In this document: positions 63,902 through 64,000 of the stretch, in pieces
Position numbering within the stretch: the first letter of the stretch is position 1
How the letters are laid out: the number at the start of each line of letters is the position of its first letter
Assembly (NCBI RefSeq): GCF_021233355.1
Contig: NZ_CP089507.1
Span: 930,001 to 994,000 of the forward strand
Direction: 5' to 3'
Origin: Luteimonas fraxinea
GTDB taxonomy: Bacteria; Pseudomonadota; Gammaproteobacteria; Xanthomonadales; Xanthomonadaceae
DNA length: 64,000 bases
Position numbers and translations under genes: made by a program
Notes under the pieces: model-generated
The model's input: only the letters and a program-made list of their open reading frames with translations
Database searches by the model: none
What the model was told of the DNA's origin: nothing

Positions 63902-64000
63902 TCAACGGCGCGGGTACAGCGGCGGCAGGTCCGGGCCGCGCGGCGCACGCGCAGGCGCATCGCGCCACGACGCGCCGCTGCGGAACTCCGCGCGCAGCGC
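63902..64000 (-). CDS. C-terminal fragment of an unidentified protein (start outside window)
   Basis: The minus strand from the window end is open for 32 codons to a TGA at 63902-63904, reading a Arg/Ala/Pro-rich tail that ends LPPLYPRR. Its position 46 bp upstream of the symporter start, on the same strand, fits the end of a real gene. The family cannot be recognised from so short a piece. Confidence 0.45.
   Translation of the reverse strand, partial: ALRAEFRSGASWRDAPARAPRGPDLPPLYPRR

Overview
The window is a GC-rich proteobacterial chromosome segment. Gene content and order point to the Xanthomonadaceae (Lysobacter/Luteimonas/Xanthomonas group). The main clues are an lptD-surA-pdxA-rsmA-apaG-apaH run, a pilGHIJ-chpA twitching chemosensory cluster without pilK, gshB followed by a tonB-like gene, and family-type REP palindromes. 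This placement is an inference from gene order and protein style; no rRNA gene is present. I see no tRNA, rRNA, CRISPR array, insertion sequence or phage gene. Genes are packed tightly, with many ATGA/GTGA stop-start overlaps.

Layout. 1-1755: end of a membrane protein, a PduO-type cobalamin adenosyltransferase and a histone-deacetylase-like hydrolase. 1891-9720 (+): outer-membrane and housekeeping operon lptD-surA-pdxA-csaA-rsmA-apaG-apaH plus a secreted DUF1287 protein. 9721-13724 (-): folate/thymidylate and envelope genes (folA, a lipoprotein, thyA, lgt, a TerC-type protein, dgkA). 13941-16276 (+): an SGNH-hydrolase lipoprotein and a secreted subtilisin-like protease, closed by a clear terminator. 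16333-22010 (-): a response regulator, sensor kinase and MacAB-type efflux system that read as one locus, with repeated motifs in front of the regulator. 22163-27709: small membrane proteins, mazG, cysQ, nudE, bioA and rsmE. 27760-39891 (-): the Pil-Chp chemosensory cluster that controls type IV pili, from pilG to chpC. 40075-41933 (+): gshB and a TonB-like protein. 42161-48684 (-): mrcB (PBP1b), a lipoprotein that may be its activator, a DinG/YoaA helicase, tsaB and a short signal peptidase. 48753-52803 (+): a small glycosyltransferase island that looks less GC-rich than its surroundings. 52913-56680 (-): a TPR membrane protein and relA. 56742-57792 (+): two tandem secreted paralogues. 57785-63855: hrpA, dps and a dicarboxylate symporter.

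The most notable points are these. The Chp cluster carries a CheB-like protein in which all three catalytic residues are replaced, and the cluster has no methyltransferase. ChpA (2221 aa) contains a long, highly charged helical repeat. The lipoprotein overlapping the end of mrcB is a good candidate for an LpoP-type PBP1b activator. The glycosyltransferase island contains a two-domain GT4 enzyme translationally coupled to a 75-residue protein that I cannot assign. The MacA subunit has an insertion with LTxxQ-like motifs resembling the Spy/CpxP family.
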